From Bacilli bacterium (GTDB taxonomy: Bacteria; Bacillota_I; Bacilli_A; ML615J-28; CAG-313), in assembly GCA_900770645.1 (NCBI GenBank), contig CAAGKY010000242.1:1-5869 (forward strand): DNA of 5,869 nt, read 5' to 3'. Under the pieces are notes generated by a model, which was given only the letters and a program-made list of their open reading frames with translations, had not been told where the DNA came from and ran no database searches. This document shows positions 5,751-5,869 of the stretch, one piece after another (the stretch's first letter is position 1; the number at the start of each line of letters is the position of its first letter). Made by a program: the position numbers and the translations under genes.

Positions 5751-5869
5751 ATATTCCACTCCTTAAAATAATCTGCAGCCTGTTTTACGGTTTCAATAAA
5801 TTTTTGAACGTCTTGTTCATCATTGTATATATAGAATGAAGCTCTTAATGTTCCTACACAACCAAGCCA
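5747..5869 (-). CDS. sufS: Cysteine desulfurase SufS, C-terminal 40 residues (gene cut by the window edge)
   Basis: The partial frame enters from the right edge in phase and ends at TGA (5747-5749). The 40 residues start WLGCVGTLRASFYIYN and end AADYFKEWNI. The (T)xRASFYxYN motif followed by an acidic stretch (DEQD) and an amphipathic helix is the characteristic C-terminus of group II cysteine desulfurases. These PLP enzymes convert cysteine to alanine and an enzyme persulfide. The active-site Cys (RxGHHC region) and the PLP lysine lie upstream, outside the window, so activity cannot be judged. The stop overlaps the sufU start as ATGA. Family and context (sufU and sufB follow) agree. The gene is truncated only by the window boundary. 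Confidence 0.93.
   Translation of the reverse strand, partial: WLGCVGTLRASFYIYNDEQDVQKFIETVKQAADYFKEWNI
5759..5764 (-). promoter_or_regulatory. Ribosome binding site that fixes the sufU start
   Basis: AAGGAG on the minus strand lies 8 nt before the ATG at 5748-5750, within the last codons of sufS (encoding KE). The competing upstream GTG shares its first base with the end of this site, which rules it out as an efficient start. Confidence 0.8.

Noticed and set aside
5757..5759. GTG as the sufU start, giving 153 aa
   Set aside because: The AAGGAG site touches this GTG, leaving no spacer, whereas the ATG three codons later has an 8-nt spacer and gives an ATGA overlap with sufS.
5636..5839. A plus-strand open frame across the sufU-sufS junction
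   Set aside because: It is antisense to two well-conserved genes and lacks a start signal.

Overview
The window is AT-rich Gram-positive-type DNA, probably from a low-GC Bacillota or non-Mycoplasma Mollicutes relative (Erysipelotrichales, Acholeplasma or RF39-like gut lineages would fit). Four observations support this. The suf gene order is the Firmicutes one, with SufU rather than IscU or SufE. Shine-Dalgarno sites are strong (AGGAGG). Secreted proteins carry lipoboxes. The surface modules are of kinds common in gut Bacillota. TGA is used as a stop (end of sufS) and Trp is TGG, so the standard bacterial code applies. The exact taxon cannot be read from the sequence.

All recognisable genes lie on the minus strand and form two transcription units. 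The right part (about 3857-5869, read right to left) is the end of an iron-sulfur cluster assembly operon: the 3' end of sufS (cysteine desulfurase), sufU (zinc-dependent sulfur-transfer partner of SufS) and sufB (scaffold subunit). They are joined by ATGA and ATGAATAA overlaps and closed by a hairpin terminator at about 3855-3891. SufS releases sulfur from cysteine, SufU accepts it, and SufB (with SufC and SufD, expected outside the window) builds the Fe-S cluster.

A good extended -10 promoter (3802-3830) directly after that terminator starts the second unit, two predicted surface lipoproteins. The first (554 aa) has a lipobox, Cys/His-rich repeats, two InlB-type B-repeats and a DUF6273-like C-terminal domain. 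The second (672 aa) overlaps it by 8 nt and has a lipobox, an expanded set of the same Cys/His repeats and a BspA-type leucine-rich repeat domain. The first 111 residues of the two proteins share one gap-free spacing of Trp, His and Cys residues, so they look like paralogous display modules carrying different C-terminal domains. A bidirectional hairpin terminator (77-104) closes the unit. The first 76 bases hold no recognisable gene, although the two-way terminator suggests a convergent plus-strand gene ending there.

The suf half is ordinary housekeeping. The less described part is the lipoprotein pair: the shared register of the Cys/His repeats and the very regular 23/54-residue architecture of the leucine-rich repeats.
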